This document shows positions 50,691 through 60,095 of a stretch of DNA of 64,000 nt, piece by piece (the stretch's first letter is position 1; the number at the start of each line of letters is the position of its first letter). The position numbers and the translations under genes were made by a program. The stretch comes from JANQEU01 sp965242805. GTDB lineage: Bacteria; Bacteroidota; Bacteroidia; Cytophagales; Cyclobacteriaceae. Under the pieces are notes generated by a model. It searched no databases. It was given only the letters and a program-made list of their open reading frames with translations, and was not told the DNA's origin. The stretch covers positions 496,001 to 560,000 of the forward strand of contig CBDETD010000002.1 in NCBI GenBank assembly GCA_965242805.1. The letters are read 5' to 3'.

Positions 50691-51806
50691 ATGAAAATCA
50701 TGAAAGATTCAAGTACAATTCGAGCATTAGTAGTGATCGTCTTCCTGATGATTGCCTTTGCCGCGTTTACTCAATCTTCCTCCAAGCCAAGCATAGCAGT
50801 CGTAAGTATCGATACCAAAGGATTGGAAATTGATAGTGAAACGATGGGAGGATTGGTTCGACTTGAACTGGAAAAGATTGATCGATTCGAAGTATTGGAC
50901 AAATACGATGTAAGGGATGTAGTAATTGAAAACAATGTAGACCCGGATCAAACCTTCGGCAAGACCAAAGTAATTGCAGTTGGGGAACTTCTTGATGCGG
51001 AAAAGATGCTGACTGGAAGTTCTGAAAAATACGGGAACAAAATAATTTTCATTCTAAGACTGATCGATGTCGAGGACAAGATCATTGAGAAGACCACGGT
51101 AATGGAATTTCTGGATATCCAGGAAGAGATCCAGACAATGGTGATGATCTCACTCAATGAACTCCTGGGAATTGACAACGATCCGCATCTTGTGGATCTC
51201 CTGATCGATTACAACATACCCGTTACTACCAGCAAGACAACATTAAACCTTAGTGGACCCCGTATAGGAGCCATCTACACCGCAGGTGAGGCCGGCAGAA
51301 GGCTTCGCGCTCCTGAACATGACGGTGGTTATGATATGTTTCCAGTCTCATCAATGTTTGGATATCAATTTGAACAACAATACCTAAGCTCCGGTGATTT
51401 TCAAGCCCTAGTAGAATTATTTGCATCGATAAATGGGCTGGAATCCGGCACGATCGTACCCTCCATCACTTTCCTCAACGGATTTAGGTTCAACAAATCC
51501 GGAATAGAATTTGGAGTGGGTCCAATTCTTAGATTGGTAAAGAAAGCCAAGGTATACCAAGATGAAAATGGAGAATGGAATTACTACAGAAGCGGTGTTT
51601 CATATGAGCCTGGCACTCAATTTGAGGAGCGCATCGATAGTAATGGAACACTGTCCACTTCCCTTGGCCTCTTGATAGGAATTGGTAAAACTTTCAGATC
51701 TGGGTATTTAAATATGCCTGTCAACCTTTACGTCATTCCAAGGAAAGAAGGGAATGTGATCGGTTTAACATTTGGATTCAATACAACTCGAAAGCCAAGC
51801 TTTTGA
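50691..51806 (+). CDS. Secreted CsgG/TolB-like protein, copy 1 of a tandem pair
   Basis: 371 aa (an in-frame ATG at 50700 is a possible alternative start). After the signal peptide, the N-terminal ~150 residues resemble the TolB/CsgG-type alpha/beta domain: 'IAVVSIDTKGLEIDSETMGGLVRLELEKIDRFEVLDKYDVRDVV'. The C-terminal half has alternating strands (…GLLIGIGKTFRSGYLNMPVNLYVIPRKEGNVIGLTFGFNTTRKPSF) ending in an aromatic residue, consistent with an outer-membrane beta-barrel. It is about half identical to the next gene, so a tandem duplication. Function unknown. Divergent from the HTH regulator. Confidence 0.78.
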   Translation: MKIMKDSSTIRALVVIVFLMIAFAAFTQSSSKPSIAVVSIDTKGLEIDSETMGGLVRLELEKIDRFEVLDKYDVRDVVIENNVDPDQTFGKTKVIAVGELLDAEKMLTGSSEKYGNKIIFILRLIDVEDKIIEKTTVMEFLDIQEEIQTMVMISLNELLGIDNDPHLVDLLIDYNIPVTTSKTTLNLSGPRIGAIYTAGEAGRRLRAPEHDGGYDMFPVSSMFGYQFEQQYLSSGDFQALVELFASINGLESGTIVPSITFLNGFRFNKSGIEFGVGPILRLVKKAKVYQDENGEWNYYRSGVSYEPGTQFEERIDSNGTLSTSLGLLIGIGKTFRSGYLNMPVNLYVIPRKEGNVIGLTFGFNTTRKPSF

Positions 51807-51838
51807 GCACTGTCATAGCTGCACAAAACAAAATCGAG

Positions 51839-52945
51839 ATGAAAACGAACTTAATAATAAGATTTACGGCATCAATTGCCTTTGTGGCATTGGCATTGAT
51901 TGCATCAAATCAGACCTTATCGAAGACATCAATTGGGGTCATTAGCATAGACACAAGAGGGCTTCAAATCAATAATGAGATGATGAGCAACCTCGTTCGT
52001 ATTGAATTGGAAAAAACCGGTAAATACGAAGTTTTTGATAAGTATGATATTAACGATGTTCTTAAGGAGAACTCAATCAATCCAAATCAGACGTACGGCA
52101 AAACTAAGATCATCAGAGTGGGAAAACTTATGAATGCAGACAAGATGATCACTGGAAGTGTCGAACGATTTGGGGATAAAATAGTCTTCAACATGAGATT
52201 GATAGACATCGATTCCGAGACAATTGAAAAATCAAATGTTCTGGAATTTATCAATAGTCAAAGCGAGATACAACTGATGGTTATGATCACTTTGAACGAC
52301 CTCCTGGGAATTGACAACGATCCTCATTTGGTGGATATGTTAATCAATTTTAGTTCGCCAATCCTTTCCACGAAAACTGTTCTTGATCTTAGCGGACCAA
52401 GGGTTGGCATGGTTTACACCGGTGGAGATATGGGAGATAGACTGCAGGACCCAAAAGATATTGGCGGATACGATATGTTTCCTGTTTCCTCAATGTTTGG
52501 GTATCAATATGAGAAGAAATACATGAGTGCTGGTGATTTCCAGGCCTTGATAGAATTTGTGGGTGCCATCAACGGTCTGGAATCCGGTGCTGTAATCCCA
52601 TCGATTACTTTCCTGAATGGTTTCAGGTTCAACAAATCAGGTTTTGAATTTGGTGCAGGACCAGTAATGAGGATTGTGAAAATGAGTGAAGGTTATATTG
52701 ATGGTGAAGGAAATTGGGTTCCGATGAGTGCGGAGAATGCAGGGCCCGGTTTCAAGGTACAGGAAATAATAGATACCAAGAACGGTCAACTAACAGCCAA
52801 CCTGGGATTACTTGTGGCTGTTGGCAAAACCTTTAAATCAGGTTATCTCAACCTCCCTGTGAATGTTTATTTCATTCCCAGGAAAGAAGGAAATGTAGTT
52901 GGACTAACATTTGGATTTAACACAACTAGGAAACCAACATTTTAA
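51839..52945 (+). CDS. Secreted CsgG/TolB-like protein, copy 2 of a tandem pair
   Basis: 368 aa from the ATG at 51839, which begins the signal peptide (MKTNLIIRFTASIAFVALALIASN); the frame is open from a TTG at 51803 but that would add 12 residues. Same layout as copy 1: 'IGVISIDTRGLQINNEMMSNLVRIELEKTGKYEVFDKYDINDVL', the shared 'LLGIDNDPHLVD' block and 'GGYDMFPVSSMFGYQ', then a barrel-like C-terminus. The two are separated by only 32 bp, so they are cotranscribed. Divergence is spread evenly, which argues for an old duplication and distinct roles. Confidence 0.78.
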   Translation: MKTNLIIRFTASIAFVALALIASNQTLSKTSIGVISIDTRGLQINNEMMSNLVRIELEKTGKYEVFDKYDINDVLKENSINPNQTYGKTKIIRVGKLMNADKMITGSVERFGDKIVFNMRLIDIDSETIEKSNVLEFINSQSEIQLMVMITLNDLLGIDNDPHLVDMLINFSSPILSTKTVLDLSGPRVGMVYTGGDMGDRLQDPKDIGGYDMFPVSSMFGYQYEKKYMSAGDFQALIEFVGAINGLESGAVIPSITFLNGFRFNKSGFEFGAGPVMRIVKMSEGYIDGEGNWVPMSAENAGPGFKVQEIIDTKNGQLTANLGLLVAVGKTFKSGYLNLPVNVYFIPRKEGNVVGLTFGFNTTRKPTF

Positions 52946-53028
52946 AGAACCCTCTTCGAGTTGATCCGGACATATGAAGAATCGAACGTCCACAAAGTGC
53001 CAAAACAACTATGATAAATGATTCTTCA

Positions 53029-53055
53029 CCCCCGAATAGTTTAGGTATTCGGGGG
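53029..53055. terminator. Strong hairpin between convergent genes
   Basis: A perfect 10-bp stem (CCCCCGAATA at 53029-53038, TATTCGGGGG at 53046-53055) with a 7-nt loop. It lies between the CsgG/TolB-like gene and the convergent peptidase gene. Neither side has an immediate T-run (ACTTTTTTAG comes about 12 nt later on the plus strand), so a bidirectional stop is likely but not classic. Confidence 0.6.
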
Positions 53056-53072
53056 GTCCAGGATTAACTTTT

Positions 53073-55106
53073 TTAGTCCTCCTTGTTTCTATACTTCTCG
53101 AACCATGCCACAGTATGGGCAACTTTGGTTATCAATTGACTGGGTCTATTCGAAATGTTGTGATAGGATCCGGGGATCTCCACAAGAGCCGTCTCAATCT
53201 TTCTGAGCTTGAGGGCATGATATAATTGCTTGGCTTCAGATAGAGGTGTCCTGAGGTCTTCCATTCCAACCATAACCAAAGTAGGTGTTTCGACATTCCC
53301 AACCAGGGAAATTGGGGAGAATTTCCAGTAGTTCTCGAAGTTTTCCCAGGGTTGACCAGGGTACCTGTAGTCAGCGTAACCATAGTAATTATCTGCAACT
53401 AATGTCTTACTTATCCAGTTCATCACAGGTTTAACAACAGAAGCTGCTCGGAAACGATTATTCTTACCAATGATCCAAGCCGTCATGATCCCTCCCGCAC
53501 TACCACCTGTCACGAAAAGTTGTTCCCCGTCAATATACCCTTTAGCAATCATGGCATCTACTCCGTCCATCACATCCTGATAATCATCACCCGGATAGTT
53601 GTTGTAGAGTAGATTACCGAATTCTTCTCCATAACTGGTACTTCCCCTAGGATTAGGATAAAACACTACATATCCGGCTGTTGCGTATAATTGCATCTCT
53701 GGAGAAAATCGATCGCCATAATTGGATATCGGTCCTCCATGATTTTCCACTAATAATGGGTACTTTTTGGAAGGATCAAACTTTGGAGGTTTTACGATCC
53801 AGCCTTGAACTCTCCTTTGATCCACTGTTGAATTGTACCAGATTTCTTCAACCCTTCCTAATTCCCTATAGTCAAGTAAATCCTCGTTAAGACGTGTTAA
53901 CCTAGAAGTGCTCCCTCTGTCAACAACAGCTACATCCGAGGGATAGTAAGGTGTACAGTTCGTAAAAGCAATTTTTCCCGATTTTGATAACGAGTATGAA
54001 CCTCCACCATATGGACGGCCTATTGTGGTACCACCCAGATTATCTGTGATCTTGGAAGTTTTTCCGGACAGTGTGGTGTATCCTACCTTCCCATTACCTT
54101 CACTATCATACTGAAAATAGATACCTGCACCTTTACTGTCCCACATCAAATTACCGACACTTCGATCCAAACCTGTCTCAATAGCTGTTTTTCCAGTTCC
54201 ATCAAGATTCATGATATGAATATTTGTCACCTGGTAGGTTTGTACCTTGTCTTCGTATCCCAGGTAGGCGACCTTCGATCCGTCCGGAGAAATCTTCGGT
54301 CCGTAATCTGGTCCGTTCCTATCTGTCATTGCGATTACTTCCCCTGAATTTAGGTCAAGTTTGTAGAGCTCTGAATTGCGATACTCAAATTCCCAGTTTT
54401 CATTTCGGTTCCCACTGAAGACTAGAGATTTTCCGTCATTGGTCCACTGCGGGGTACCCCGGTGATGAAAGTTTCCGGAACTCACCTGTCTCGGAGTGGT
54501 TCCCTCAGCTGAGATTACAAAATAATGGTGGAACCCCGGTTCGATATATCCAGCTCCATCCTGCTCATGCTTCAAACGTGTGGTCACTCTTGGAGTATCT
54601 GCCCATTTTGCTCCTTTTGGCTTTTTTGGTGACTTGACAAGAACAGGATTTTTCTCAGGGATCTTCATTGAAAATGCCAGCATGGTACCATCCGGAGACC
54701 AGCTCAATCCTGAAGGCGAACTATTAAGTTGACTGATCCTTGAGAACTGACCTGACGTTATCCAGTAGATGTAGATTTCACTGCCTTCTTCTGTTGAACT
54801 TGTGAATGCGATCCTGTCCCCATTTGGTGACCATCTGGGATTTGATTCGTTTACTTCTCTTGACGTCAATTTTCGATGTCCGCTGCCATCCGATCTTAAG
54901 ATCCACAACCTGCCAAATTTTCTATCTTTCATGATGTCCATCCCCCGCCTGACATAGACAATGGTTGAGCCGTCAGGTGAAATCTGAGGATCTGAGGCGT
55001 ATTCTAATTCGAAAACATCCAGGTCGGAAAATGCTGGTCTGTCAGATTGTGCTATGAGTAATTGACAAACAGCAAATAGACTTAGGAAGACAAGTGTTTT
55101 CTTCAT
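53073..55106 (-). CDS. Exported S9-family prolyl oligopeptidase-type peptidase
   Basis: 677 aa from the ATG at 55106, which begins the signal peptide (MKKTLVFLSLFAVCQLLIAQ); the frame runs 23 codons further but without an export signal. N-terminal propeller of WD-like/TolB blades ('QISPDGSTIVYVRRG', 'RWSPNGDRIAFTS', 'SWSPDGTMLAFS', 'KISPDGSKVAYLG'), then an alpha/beta-hydrolase domain with the nucleophile in 'GGSAGG', Asp in 'EDLRTP' and His in 'SYHNI'. It would cleave dipeptides or acyl-amino acids in the periplasm. It ends near the hairpin at 53029. Confidence 0.93.
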   Translation of the reverse strand: MKKTLVFLSLFAVCQLLIAQSDRPAFSDLDVFELEYASDPQISPDGSTIVYVRRGMDIMKDRKFGRLWILRSDGSGHRKLTSREVNESNPRWSPNGDRIAFTSSTEEGSEIYIYWITSGQFSRISQLNSSPSGLSWSPDGTMLAFSMKIPEKNPVLVKSPKKPKGAKWADTPRVTTRLKHEQDGAGYIEPGFHHYFVISAEGTTPRQVSSGNFHHRGTPQWTNDGKSLVFSGNRNENWEFEYRNSELYKLDLNSGEVIAMTDRNGPDYGPKISPDGSKVAYLGYEDKVQTYQVTNIHIMNLDGTGKTAIETGLDRSVGNLMWDSKGAGIYFQYDSEGNGKVGYTTLSGKTSKITDNLGGTTIGRPYGGGSYSLSKSGKIAFTNCTPYYPSDVAVVDRGSTSRLTRLNEDLLDYRELGRVEEIWYNSTVDQRRVQGWIVKPPKFDPSKKYPLLVENHGGPISNYGDRFSPEMQLYATAGYVVFYPNPRGSTSYGEEFGNLLYNNYPGDDYQDVMDGVDAMIAKGYIDGEQLFVTGGSAGGIMTAWIIGKNNRFRAASVVKPVMNWISKTLVADNYYGYADYRYPGQPWENFENYWKFSPISLVGNVETPTLVMVGMEDLRTPLSEAKQLYHALKLRKIETALVEIPGSYHNISNRPSQLITKVAHTVAWFEKYRNKED

Positions 55107-55227
55107 GATATCGGTTTTTTTATGGAAAATTAGCAATTCAGGGGATAGCGTGATTCTTTTGTTATACAAAAGCAATAAGTAGTCATTTGAAAGGTTTAAA
55201 TCTTAGAGCCTTGTAGAAAGTGAAGAA

Positions 55228-55512
55228 ATGTCGTCAACGCAACTACTCATAGGTCTTATCATAATCTCGCAGATCATTGCCATGATCATGTTAATAATCT
55301 CATATTATGTAGACCGAAAGACCTTTGCGATACTTAAGATCCGGAAGGTTATTTCAATCCCACACTTCCGGAAGATCATCCACCTCTTTAGAGCTTCACA
55401 CAATCCATATGGCAAAGCACTTTACCTTCTTGCATTGATCTTTGTCATCTTCAGCTATATAGGTTTTTTGCTGCTCCTGATTGCCATTGTTCGTTGGATA
55501 ATAGGACTATGA
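55228..55512 (+). CDS. Small two-helix membrane protein
   Basis: 94 aa. Two transmembrane segments, about residues 5-27 (LLIGLIIISQIIAMIMLIISYYV) and 66-90 (LYLLALIFVIFSYIGFLLLLIAIV), with a basic loop (IPHFRKIIHLFRASHN) between. No family recognised. It is divergent from the S9 peptidase gene. Coding is supported by the clean membrane pattern and length; function unknown. Confidence 0.65.
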   Translation: MSSTQLLIGLIIISQIIAMIMLIISYYVDRKTFAILKIRKVISIPHFRKIIHLFRASHNPYGKALYLLALIFVIFSYIGFLLLLIAIVRWIIGL

Positions 55513-55519
55513 GTCATTG

Positions 55520-56227
55520 CTAGGACATGAGGTTTCCTTCATCATCCCATTGAGCCAGATCCATTCGAGAACTTTGATCAACATATTGATCCTTCCTACT
55601 TTCATCATAATTCAGGCCATGTTTCCTTAACACTCCGTCCGGAACACCATCCCAAACGTTTGGAGTGTTTCCTTGATATCCCAACTCCTCGATTCCAATT
55701 TTAGTGGTATAGAATCCGGTCAATGTTAGATTTCGCATTAAGGAAAAGAACCTGACACCTTGACTCACTTCGGGCTCCGCTTCCTCCGGATAGGCAATTT
55801 GATCGAGTAGTATAATGCATTCCTCGGACGTACATGACTTGAAATTCTTTCCAAATGATTCATTTGCGAAATTGTCCATCCACATTATACCACCTCTGAT
55901 TGGCAACTGATGCCGTGGAATATCTTTAACGATGAATTCGACAAAGTCCGCAACCGCAGCCTCTGATGCGGCCTTATATTCTCCATGAGCAGGAAGTATT
56001 AAATCACAAAGAATAGCTATAGTTTCCATTTCATGGGCACTGAAATATTTTTCTTCCAGGAGTTTGTTGTCCCGTATCTTTTCCTTTTCTGTTCGTCCAT
56101 ACACATTCGCTTTATTGCCTTCTATACCTTGTTGGCCATCTATTTCTGTAGGAGCACATCCACTCACTAATGCTCCACCAGCTATAGAACCTAAAAGCAT
56201 CGATTTTAATGATTCTCTCCTATCCAT
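55520..56227 (-). CDS. Gluconate 2-dehydrogenase subunit 3-like Tat lipoprotein
   Basis: 235 aa. Starts with a twin-arginine motif (DRRESLKSMLLG) followed by a lipobox (LVSGC), so it is exported folded and lipid-anchored. The rest matches the small subunit family of FAD-dependent sugar/gluconate dehydrogenases ('HEMETIAILCDLILPAHGEY', 'AVADFVEFIVKD'). It would help export and membrane attachment of the GMC enzyme encoded 1 bp upstream. No cytochrome subunit is in the window, so the electron acceptor is unknown. Confidence 0.85.
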   Translation of the reverse strand: MDRRESLKSMLLGSIAGGALVSGCAPTEIDGQQGIEGNKANVYGRTEKEKIRDNKLLEEKYFSAHEMETIAILCDLILPAHGEYKAASEAAVADFVEFIVKDIPRHQLPIRGGIMWMDNFANESFGKNFKSCTSEECIILLDQIAYPEEAEPEVSQGVRFFSLMRNLTLTGFYTTKIGIEELGYQGNTPNVWDGVPDGVLRKHGLNYDESRKDQYVDQSSRMDLAQWDDEGNLMS

Positions 56228-56228
56228 A

Positions 56229-57947
56229 TCAAATTTTTCCTTTTTTCAATTCATCAATTATATATTCCGAAGTTCGCCATGACAGCGCCAATATTGTCCA
56301 TGTAGGATTTTTATCGGCCTGTGATACAAATGGTCCGCCATCACAGACAAAAACATTGCTTGCATCATGTAATTGTTGAAACTTATTGGTCACGGAAGTT
56401 TTCGGATCATTACCCATCCGTGTCGTTCCCACCTCGTGTATAATACGACCAGGTGCAAGTAAACCGTGATCTCTCTCCGCTCCAGGGGTATCACCAAGTA
56501 CTTCCGCACCCATTGCATCAAAGATCTCTTCGAATGTCTGATGCATGTGCTTTGCCTGCTTACGTTCGTGATCTGTCCATTTATAGTTAAATCTAAGTAC
56601 AGGAATTCCCCATTCATCGACTACTTCCGGATCGATCTCACAATAATTGTCCTTCTGAGGAACACTTTCACCGCGACCTGATATTCCCATCACTGCACCA
56701 TAGTACTTTTTCACATCTTTCCTCAATTGGGTACCATATCCACCGATCACTCCTCCAAAAAACCTGTTGAATTCGTTCACATTGAAACCAAAACCATATG
56801 AAGGCATGCCCATTCCTCCCCAAATCTCAATATGATATCCTCTTGGGAAAGAGAGTTTCTTGTTATCCAACCACCAAGGTGTATATACATGCATTCCTCC
56901 CACTCCGTCTTCATTGTAAATATCCCTATTCATGAGATTGGGAACGAATGCTGCTCTACTGCTTCCTGTAGAATCATGCAGATAATGACCGATTAAACCT
57001 GAACTATTTCCCAGACCATCTGGATGATTACCACTTTTTGAATTCAGAAGTATCCTTGCTGAACTGCAAGCGGAAGCTGCTAAAACCACAACTTTGCCAT
57101 TTATTCTGTGTTCTTTGCGATCGTCTTTGTTGATGTAAGAAACTCCGGTTGCACGACCATCGTTGTCTGTCACAACTTCTCTCACCATAGAGTTTGTATA
57201 GAGATCAATTTGACCTCCGTTCTTTTGAGCGGGAAAGATCAGGCATGTTCCTGATGAGAAATCTGCGTAAACCTGACATGCCCTGCTACACTGCCGACAA
57301 TAAAAACATACACCCCTCTCCTCGTTGATCCTCTTGGTAAGAATTGAAAGCCTGGATGGGATTGTGGGGACACCTACTTTTGCGGCTGCCTTTTCATAGT
57401 AGAGTTCATGCAAACGTGGTTTAGGTGGAGGTAAAAAGAATCCATCGGGTTCATTTGGAATATTTTCTTTCGTTCCAAAGACGCCAATCAGCTTATCAAC
57501 CTTGTCATAATATGGTTTCACATCTTCATAACCTATTGGCCATGGGTCGCCTAAACCATCGATTTGACCTCTTTTGAAATCCTGAGGTCCAAACCTCAAA
57601 GAGATCCTACCCCAGTGATTGGTCCGTCCACCTAACATGTGAGATCTGAACCAATCAAACTGCGTTCCAGAAACAGATGTGTAGGGTTCACCTTCTATTT
57701 CCCATCCCCCGTATGCGCTGTCGAAATCACCAAAAGGACGTACACTGCTGGCTCCTCTTCTCGGTGACTCCCATGGCCACCTCAATTGTGTACGCTGATC
57801 GGGATCCTTTGGGTCAAAATAAGGACCAGCCTCAACTACAGCTACTTTCAGACCAGCTCCAGACAAAATCTTAGTAGCCATCCCTCCACCAGCTCCTGAA
57901 CCCACAATGATCACGTCATATTGGTTTGGGGATTCGATTATTTGCAT
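56229..57947 (-). CDS. GMC-family FAD-dependent oxidoreductase
   Basis: 572 aa. FAD site 'DVIIVGSGAGGGMATKILSGAGLKVAVVEAG', 'LGGRTNHWGRISLRF' and the C-terminal 'IIHEVGTTRMGNDPKTSV…VFVCDGGPFVSQADKNPTWTILALSW'. A Cys-rich segment 'CFYCRQCSRAC' is present, as in some Bacteroidota members and possibly binds iron-sulfur or metal. No signal peptide of its own, consistent with co-export on the Tat partner. The substrate is probably a sugar, alcohol or gluconate-like compound. First gene of a two-gene operon. Confidence 0.92.
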   Translation of the reverse strand: MQIIESPNQYDVIIVGSGAGGGMATKILSGAGLKVAVVEAGPYFDPKDPDQRTQLRWPWESPRRGASSVRPFGDFDSAYGGWEIEGEPYTSVSGTQFDWFRSHMLGGRTNHWGRISLRFGPQDFKRGQIDGLGDPWPIGYEDVKPYYDKVDKLIGVFGTKENIPNEPDGFFLPPPKPRLHELYYEKAAAKVGVPTIPSRLSILTKRINEERGVCFYCRQCSRACQVYADFSSGTCLIFPAQKNGGQIDLYTNSMVREVVTDNDGRATGVSYINKDDRKEHRINGKVVVLAASACSSARILLNSKSGNHPDGLGNSSGLIGHYLHDSTGSSRAAFVPNLMNRDIYNEDGVGGMHVYTPWWLDNKKLSFPRGYHIEIWGGMGMPSYGFGFNVNEFNRFFGGVIGGYGTQLRKDVKKYYGAVMGISGRGESVPQKDNYCEIDPEVVDEWGIPVLRFNYKWTDHERKQAKHMHQTFEEIFDAMGAEVLGDTPGAERDHGLLAPGRIIHEVGTTRMGNDPKTSVTNKFQQLHDASNVFVCDGGPFVSQADKNPTWTILALSWRTSEYIIDELKKGKI

Positions 57948-58034
57948 TTTACCTCCATTTGAAAATCAAGATATGATTTGTTTGTTATAACCGTGAATTT
58001 TGAACGATGTACCGATCCAATTTGAATGATTAAC

Positions 58035-58745
58035 CTATTTCGAAGGTGTAGTTGGGCGCACTTCAATCTTACTTGGCAATGTTCTTTGGTCAATTTTCAA
58101 AATATCTACCACCATTTGTCCTAAATCCTCGATCTGGATCTTCCAGCTATCTGCCGTACCAGGTATGTGATGATTAAATTCGGTTGCCACAGAGCCAGGC
58201 ATAATAGTAGTGGTTTTAATGCCATACTTTCTGAGATCCAGCATCACTGCCTGAGTAAATCCTGTCAAACCGAACTTACTTGCATTGTAGGCTGATCCTC
58301 CTGCGAAGAAATTGGTACCAGCCAAACTTGAAATAGTTATGAAGTACCCTTTCGACGCTTTTAATGCTTTCACTCCGGCTTTGATGCTATTGAAAACTCC
58401 TGTTAGGTTTGTATCGATCGTATCATTCCACTGTTCTGAACTTAGATCTTCTATCGACGCAAAATGTCCAACACCAGCATTTGCCACCAAAACATCCAGT
58501 TGGCCAAATGTTTCGATTGTTCTCTGTATACTTTGTGACTGTGAAGTAAGATCTTTCACATCTGAACTTAACGGGAGAACATCTCCATATTTTTCAAGTT
58601 TATTGGCTGCCTCCTGAGACCTTTCCAAACTCCTGCTGGTAATTGCTACTTTCATTCCGGCTTTGAGCATAGCCTCGGCTATACCATATCCAATTCCCTT
58701 ACTTCCACCGGTGATTAGAGCTACTTTCCCTTTTATGTTTTGCAT
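58035..58745 (-). CDS. SDR-family oxidoreductase
   Basis: 236 aa classical SDR: 'ALITGGSKGIGYGIAEAM', 'VLVANAGVGHF', active-site Ser in 'FITISSLAG' and YxxxK as 'YNASK'. 'IMPGSVATEF' follows. No special substrate signature. Same direction as the GMC pair 89 bp away, but a shared pathway is not shown. Confidence 0.9.
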   Translation of the reverse strand: MQNIKGKVALITGGSKGIGYGIAEAMLKAGMKVAITSRSLERSQEAANKLEKYGDVLPLSSDVKDLTSQSQSIQRTIETFGQLDVLVANAGVGHFASIEDLSSEQWNDTIDTNLTGVFNSIKAGVKALKASKGYFITISSLAGTNFFAGGSAYNASKFGLTGFTQAVMLDLRKYGIKTTTIMPGSVATEFNHHIPGTADSWKIQIEDLGQMVVDILKIDQRTLPSKIEVRPTTPSK

Positions 58746-58791
58746 TTAATCAATTATCTTAAATCTGAAATTTAGTTCAGTCATTTCAATT

Positions 58792-59352
58792 ATGAAACTT
58801 GATCGGGTAAGCTTTTCACAAATGATCGATGGGACCAGGGAAGACTTTGAGATCATTGCCGCCAATGATGATGAGACCGCCAAAGACCTACCAAGACGGA
58901 TCATTGAACATCTCAAATTACTCGACGAAGATGACGGAGCATATCACATCAGCAGACTGGGCCACAGTCTGCAAACTGCAACCAGGGTTGAACGCGATGG
59001 TGGAGATGACGATTGGATCGTTGCGGCGTTGATCCACGACATTGGTGATGTACTTGCTCCATTCACTCACGCCAATGTGGCTTATGAGATCATCCGTCCA
59101 TTTGTACGGGAGGAAATTGCATGGACCGTGAAAAATCATGGAATTTTTCAGATGTTTTACAACAAATCGTTGGATGAAAAGGATAGAAATCTTAGAAACT
59201 CATTGAAGGACTCACCACATTACCATGTGGCACTACACTTTGTCGAGAGCTATGACCAGAGTTCATTCGATCCTGCTTACGAAACGTTTCCTTTGGAACA
59301 CTTTTTACCTAAAGTAGAAAAAGTTTTCAGCAGAGAACCATTTAGTCAATAA
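58792..59352 (+). CDS. HD-domain protein of the PhnZ/MIOX-like type
   Basis: 186 aa. 'YHISRLGHSLQTATRVERDGGDDDWIVAALIHDIGDVLAPFTHANVAYEIIRPFV' contains His58, the HD pair H82-D83 and His93; H116 is in 'KNHGIFQ'. This spacing matches the mixed-valent di-iron oxygenases (PhnZ, myo-inositol oxygenase) rather than ordinary HD phosphohydrolases. If so it oxidises a polyol or phosphonate. No phosphonate or inositol genes are near, so the substrate is open. The methyltransferase gene converges with a 1-bp gap. Confidence 0.75.
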   Translation: MKLDRVSFSQMIDGTREDFEIIAANDDETAKDLPRRIIEHLKLLDEDDGAYHISRLGHSLQTATRVERDGGDDDWIVAALIHDIGDVLAPFTHANVAYEIIRPFVREEIAWTVKNHGIFQMFYNKSLDEKDRNLRNSLKDSPHYHVALHFVESYDQSSFDPAYETFPLEHFLPKVEKVFSREPFSQ

Positions 59353-59353
59353 G

Positions 59354-59998
59354 TCAACTATTCCGTTGATAAGCTCGAACAATCCATGGAAAGGAGATCG
59401 CTTTTTGCTGTAATTGAAACCCCTTTGATTCAATAAACTGATGCACCTCTCCAGGGTCATGAATGTAAGTTCTGAAGGGATTATTCCTGAATCGGAAATA
59501 GATCGAAGACAATTTGGACAAAAGTTTGGATACAATCCCACCAATCGGAAAACTTAAGAACAAGACCTCATTGGACTTTGTCAAGGCATTTGAAAGTAGC
59601 TTCTTATAATCCGGATAACAACAAATCACTTTGTCCAGGGTGACATAGTCATGATTTTCGATGGAATCGCTAACATCATTGAAATCAGCCATGATGAATT
59701 CTGTTTTTTCACCCCAGTTCATCTTATGGCTATATTCTTCTGCTACCTTTAGATATCCACGTGAGGCATCGACGTCCGTTGTTTTACTTGCGCTGTTTTC
59801 GAGGAACTTCCATTGAATAGCTCCAATTCCACCACCAATGTCCAGGAGGCTCTTCCCTCCTATGTCGTTGTGAAATGCCATTTTCAACATTCTCCTGGTG
59901 ACTCCCTTCGGTCCTTTCCTGATGTATGACTTGAGGTCTTTTCTGGCATTCTTAAGATCAAAAAACTGATCTGCTCCACAACAATGTTTACATGTCAT
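59354..59998 (-). CDS. Class I SAM-dependent methyltransferase
   Basis: 214 aa. 'SLLDIGGGIGAIQWKFL' is SAM motif I, followed by 'TTDVDASRGYLKVAEE' and 'TLDKVICCYPDY'. The N-terminus holds 'CKHCCG', a conserved cysteine feature seen in a family sometimes annotated as Mg-protoporphyrin-like methyltransferase. No other tetrapyrrole genes occur here. Convergent with the HD-domain gene. Substrate unknown. Confidence 0.82.
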   Translation of the reverse strand: MTCKHCCGADQFFDLKNARKDLKSYIRKGPKGVTRRMLKMAFHNDIGGKSLLDIGGGIGAIQWKFLENSASKTTDVDASRGYLKVAEEYSHKMNWGEKTEFIMADFNDVSDSIENHDYVTLDKVICCYPDYKKLLSNALTKSNEVLFLSFPIGGIVSKLLSKLSSIYFRFRNNPFRTYIHDPGEVHQFIESKGFQLQQKAISFPWIVRAYQRNS

Positions 59999-60095
59999 TT
60001 CGATTTAAAATTAGCCTGCATTATTCACAATTATTAAGAACTACCAAATACAGTTTGGTATGATCCTTGACTCCAAATGCCAAAACTATAATTTC

